The notes beneath the pieces are model-generated. The model saw only the letters and a program-made list of their open reading frames with translations, had not been told where the DNA came from and ran no database searches. Below, in pieces: positions 22,693 through 25,341 of a DNA stretch of 25,341 nucleotides. The stretch is from contig CAZIPT010000028.1 of assembly GCA_964541375.1 (NCBI GenBank), positions 1-25,341 of the forward strand, written 5' to 3'. Position 1 is the stretch's first letter. Every line of letters starts with the position of its first letter. The DNA comes from JBAXEO01 sp964541375. GTDB taxonomy: Bacteria > Actinomycetota > Coriobacteriia > Anaerosomatales > JAAXUF01. The position numbers and the translations under genes are program-made.

Positions 22693-23580
22693 ATGAAACC
22701 TGTGCGGCCTTCAGATCGCGGGCCCGCCGTCGAGGATATCCAGCGGCGTCTCCTCGCTCTGGGCTATGAGCTGGGACCCACCGGTGTCGACGGCGTGTTT
22801 CTGGGCGCGACGGCCCAGGCTGTGACCGCTTTCCAGCTCCAGCACCAGCTCACTGAGGACGGCTTTGTCGCCGACGAGACCTGGTCGGCACTGGTCGACG
22901 CCGGATTCACGCTGGGCGACCGCATGCTCTACCTGCGGATTCCCCACTTCCACGGCGCCGACGTGAGCGTTCTCCAGCGCGCGCTGAGCGTTCTCGGCTT
23001 TGCCTGCGGTGCCATCGACGGCATCTTTGGCGCGTTCACGGAGCGAGCGGTTCGCGAGTTCCAGGTGAACTCGGGACTGCCCGCAGACGGCATCGCGGGT
23101 CCCGAGACGGCCCGCACGGTCCTCAACCTGCGCCACGTGTGGGAAGGCAAGGATCCCCAGTCGCACTCGGCTGCGCACATCGCCCCCGCCCGCGCTGCCG
23201 AGGTGCTGACACGCGTTCGGTTGGTTGTCGTCGGAGACGATGAAGCGGGCGTGCGCGTGGCCGAGCGGCTCGTCAATCTCGCCCACGCGAGCTCCGAGAA
23301 GGCGCTCATCCACGTGCTCGACGCCGACGAGATCGTACCGCCCGGCGTCGTCACGTTGCGGCTGTGCGGGACCGGCAGCGCTCGGATCGTTCCCGGGCGA
23401 CCGATCGTGAGCATGGCCGCGCCGGAGCTGTTGGCTCCTCGGCTGGTGACCGCTCTGGCGGCCGCTTCAGACGGGCAAGAGGTGGTCGTCGAGGTGGGTG
23501 AATCACCCGCCGCCGATGAGCGAGAGGACCAACGAGCTGCGGTTCTTCTGCTGGACGCAGTGTGCGTCGCGTTCGACTGA
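22693..23580 (+). CDS. Peptidoglycan-binding protein with two PG_binding_1 domains and no signal peptide
   Basis: A 295-residue protein. Two PG_binding_1 repeats are clear: residues 5-70 (DRGPAVEDIQRRLLALGYE, DGVFLGATAQAVTAFQ) and 78-142 (DVSVLQRALSVLGFACG, DGIFGAFTERAVREFQ). The C-terminal 130 residues (LVVVGDDEAGVRVAERLV, PGVVTLRLCGTGSARIVPG) form an alpha/beta domain that I do not recognise; it lies where CwlM and autolysins carry an amidase domain, but the zinc ligands of amidases are not visible. There is no signal peptide or membrane helix. The mycobacterial protein CwlM, also cytoplasmic with two such domains, regulates peptidoglycan synthesis, which offers a possible parallel. The ribosome site is weak (AAGGGA about 13 bases upstream). 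Confidence 0.75.
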   Translation: MKPVRPSDRGPAVEDIQRRLLALGYELGPTGVDGVFLGATAQAVTAFQLQHQLTEDGFVADETWSALVDAGFTLGDRMLYLRIPHFHGADVSVLQRALSVLGFACGAIDGIFGAFTERAVREFQVNSGLPADGIAGPETARTVLNLRHVWEGKDPQSHSAAHIAPARAAEVLTRVRLVVVGDDEAGVRVAERLVNLAHASSEKALIHVLDADEIVPPGVVTLRLCGTGSARIVPGRPIVSMAAPELLAPRLVTALAAASDGQEVVVEVGESPAADEREDQRAAVLLLDAVCVAFD

Positions 23581-23638
23581 GCCGCCTCACCGTGGTACGA
23601 TTCCACGAACGTCCTGCCCCCTGCACAGGAGAAACAAA

Positions 23639-24664
23639 CTGAAGTTACGCATCAGAACATACTTTGTGCTGCTGATTTCCGCAGCGCTCATGTGCACCGC
23701 AGCACCAGCGGTTGCCGAACCTACATCGTCAGACAAGATGGCCCAGGCCGCGCGAGTCAAGGCGCAGGTCGAGGCTCTCGATACCCGTGCGGAGTACGCT
23801 TCCGAGCGCTACAACGCCGCTCACGAGAAGCACGACAAGCTCGTCTCGGAGACCAAGAAGGCCAAGAAGCGTGTCGTCAAGGCAGAGAAGCGCATCGACG
23901 ACCTGCAGACGCACCTCAACACCCGCGCGAATGACATGTATCGAACCGGCGAGGCCGGAGTGATTGAGGTCCTGCTCGGCGCCAAGACGTTCGAGCAGTT
24001 CGCGGCGACGTGGGACGTCCTCAAGGAGCTCAACCAGGAGGACGCTCAGGCGACCTCGGAGATGAAGGTCGTCCGCGCCGAGGCCAAAGAGGCGCACGCC
24101 GAGGTCTCGGCCAAGGAGAAGGCCGCGCTCAAGCAGCAGAAGATCATGCTGTCCAACAAGAAGCAGATCGAGGCTCAGCTCGCGGAGCGGAAGGCCAAGC
24201 TCGCCGGCATTGAGGCCGAGGTTCTCGCCCTGCAGGCACGCGAAGAGGCCGAGCGCGCTGCACGCGCACGCTCGTACTCGGGCGGTGGCGACGGCGGCAG
24301 CTTCCCGCCCCCGCAGCGCGCTCCCCGCAGCGAGATCATCTCGGTGGCGCGCAAGTACCTGGGCGCGCGCTACGTGTGGGGTGCAACCGGCCCCAACACG
24401 TTCGACTGCTCGGGATTCACGTCCTACGTCTACCGTCAGGTGGGAGTCAGCATCCCGCGAGTCTCCCGCGATCAGATCAACGCCGGCGAGCGCGTGTCCC
24501 GCAAGGACCTGGCCCCGGGCGACCTCGTATTCTTCGGCTCGCCCATCCATCACGTGGGCATGTACATCGGCGGCGGGATGATGATCCACTCGCCCAACTC
24601 GGGCAGCGTGGTCAAGATCTCGCCCGCGTTCCGCAGCAACTACGCAGGAGCATGCCGGCCCTAG
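23639..24664 (+). CDS. Secreted coiled-coil NlpC/P60 peptidoglycan hydrolase with probable CTG start
   Basis: A 341-residue protein. The frame is open from 23498, but a start there would lie inside the previous gene. CTG at 23639 follows AGGAG by 7-8 bases and begins a textbook signal peptide (KLRIRTYFVLLISAALMCT, cleaved near AVA-EP); no ATG, GTG or TTG lies between the stop at 23580 and that signal. Residues 30-215 form a long Lys/Glu/Ala coiled coil like that of RipA/PcsB proteins. A Gly/Ser/Pro linker leads to an NlpC/P60 domain (about 232-341) with FDCSGF (C257), HHVGMYIG (H305) and MMIHSP (H317). It cuts peptide stems in peptidoglycan, usually during division. The coiled coil probably holds the domain inactive until bound by FtsEX or a similar partner. 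Confidence 0.88.
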   Translation: MKLRIRTYFVLLISAALMCTAAPAVAEPTSSDKMAQAARVKAQVEALDTRAEYASERYNAAHEKHDKLVSETKKAKKRVVKAEKRIDDLQTHLNTRANDMYRTGEAGVIEVLLGAKTFEQFAATWDVLKELNQEDAQATSEMKVVRAEAKEAHAEVSAKEKAALKQQKIMLSNKKQIEAQLAERKAKLAGIEAEVLALQAREEAERAARARSYSGGGDGGSFPPPQRAPRSEIISVARKYLGARYVWGATGPNTFDCSGFTSYVYRQVGVSIPRVSRDQINAGERVSRKDLAPGDLVFFGSPIHHVGMYIGGGMMIHSPNSGSVVKISPAFRSNYAGACRP

Positions 24665-24690
24665 TCGGCGCTCCCACGCACACGCTCCGC

Positions 24691-24724
24691 CGACGCCCCG
24701 CTGGCACACCCCGGTGGGGCGTCG
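24691..24724 (+). terminator. Intrinsic terminator after the NlpC/P60 gene
   Basis: CGACGCCCC and GGGGCGTCG form a perfect 9-bp stem with a 16-base loop, followed by TGTTTG. It lies 27 bases after the stop codon and separates this gene from pilT. Confidence 0.75.
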
Positions 24725-24813
24725 TGTTTGCGCTGAATCCCTGCCATCCGCGTTGCGGGTAAAGTAGACTGAGGCGGCAGACAAGCGAACGCGTAGGGGG
24801 ATGAAGACTGGCG

Positions 24814-25341
24814 ATGGCAGACATTGACGGCCTCCTGAAGATCATGACCGACCGAGGCAGCTCCGACCTGCACATCAAGGTCGGTAGCCCGCCTGCGATC
24901 CGGCTCGCAGGGCGACTCGTGGTCATGAAGGAGCTTCCCACGCTCAACGCCGACCAGACCCGCTTGCTCGCCGAGGGCATGATGACCGAGGCGCAGCGCC
25001 AGAGCTTCGACCACCGGCACGAGCTGGACTTCGCGTACTCCGTGAGCGGGATCGGCCGCTTCCGCGTCAACGTCTTCCACCAGCGGGGCAGCGTCGGCAT
25101 CACCATGCGGCGGGTCGCCACTGAGCGCTCGACCATCTCGGATCTCGGCCTTCCGCCCGTGATTCAGCGGCTCGCAGACGAACCGCGAGGCCTCATCCTG
25201 GTCACCGGCACCGCCGGTTCGGGCAAGACCACCACGCTCGCCTCGATGATCGACCACATCAACACCACCCGCGAGGGCCACATCGTCACCATCGAGGACC
25301 CCATCGAGGTCCTCCACGCCGACAAGAAGTGCATCGTCAAC
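24814..25341 (+). CDS. pilT: Type IV pilus retraction ATPase PilT, N-terminal part (3' end outside window)
   Basis: The first 176 residues are visible. ATG at 24814 opens MADIDGLLKIMTDRGSSDLH, the standard PilT N-terminus, with the SDLHI motif. The N-terminal domain includes ELDFAYSVSGIGRFRVNVFHQRG; the ATPase domain has Walker A GTAGSGKT (132-139) and the acidic Asp-box TIEDPIEVLH. PilT powers pilus disassembly at the inner face of the membrane. Walker A reads GTAGSGKT where many PilT proteins have GPTGSGKS, a small change within the P-loop consensus. AGGGGG lies about 13 bases upstream, somewhat far from the start. PilB is less likely because its N-terminal domain is longer and different. 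Confidence 0.92.
   Translation, partial: MADIDGLLKIMTDRGSSDLHIKVGSPPAIRLAGRLVVMKELPTLNADQTRLLAEGMMTEAQRQSFDHRHELDFAYSVSGIGRFRVNVFHQRGSVGITMRRVATERSTISDLGLPPVIQRLADEPRGLILVTGTAGSGKTTTLASMIDHINTTREGHIVTIEDPIEVLHADKKCIVN

Noticed and set aside
1..25341. CRISPR array, transposon, integrase, tRNA or rRNA
   Set aside because: No direct-repeat array, transposase motif, terminal inverted repeats or tRNA cloverleaf was seen on either strand.

Overview
The window is high-GC DNA from a Gram-positive anaerobe, most likely an actinobacterium of the Coriobacteriia type. This is inferred from the GC-rich codon use, frequent GTG/TTG starts, strong AGGAGG-like ribosome sites, YkuD transpeptidases with a PG_binding_4-like region, and the mix of [NiFe] hydrogenase and multiheme cytochromes. 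No taxonomic marker gene is present, so the placement is tentative. Genes read mostly rightward, except two L,D-transpeptidases on the minus strand (20183-22199).

Region 1 (1-2231) is a tight operon: the end of a MOSC-domain protein, a MogA/MoaB molybdenum cofactor protein, a class V aminotransferase of the cysteine desulfurase family and a small DUF3343 (Se/S-carrier-like) protein. The set resembles neighbourhoods that mature selenium-dependent molybdenum hydroxylases.

Region 2 (2313-10264) is a respiratory cluster: a di-heme-type cytochrome b membrane protein, three secreted c-type cytochromes with 7, 13 and 20 heme attachment motifs built from shared modules, a membrane-anchored TPR protein, and a membrane NHL beta-propeller protein with a PIN-like C-terminal domain. 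Region 3 (10305-15729) is a second operon: a Tat-exported [NiFe] hydrogenase small subunit, its large subunit, and a secreted six-heme cytochrome whose motif layout closely matches OmcS, the Geobacter nanowire cytochrome. Both operons carry the same 16-bp palindrome (GTAAC-N4-GTTACA) at their promoters, so they are probably one regulon. The simplest reading is an extracellular H2/electron-exchange system: cytochrome b and the large cytochromes connect the quinone pool to the outside, and the hydrogenase passes electrons to, or takes them from, an OmcS-like filament. The hydrogenase is unusual: both subunits carry extra segments (about 105 and 75 residues), the large subunit ends exactly at the DPCxxCxxH motif with no cleavable tail, and the medial Fe-S cluster has a Pro-to-Cys change predicting [4Fe-4S].

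Region 4 (15917-19899) has three poorly characterised genes: an ATPase-like protein without a P-loop, a membrane-anchored TPR-like protein, and a secreted multi-domain beta protein. Region 5 (20183-24664) concerns the cell wall: two L,D-transpeptidases, a small winged-helix-like protein, a signal-less peptidoglycan-binding protein, and a coiled-coil NlpC/P60 hydrolase that appears to start with CTG. The window ends inside pilT. No tRNA, rRNA, CRISPR array, transposase or integrase was seen.
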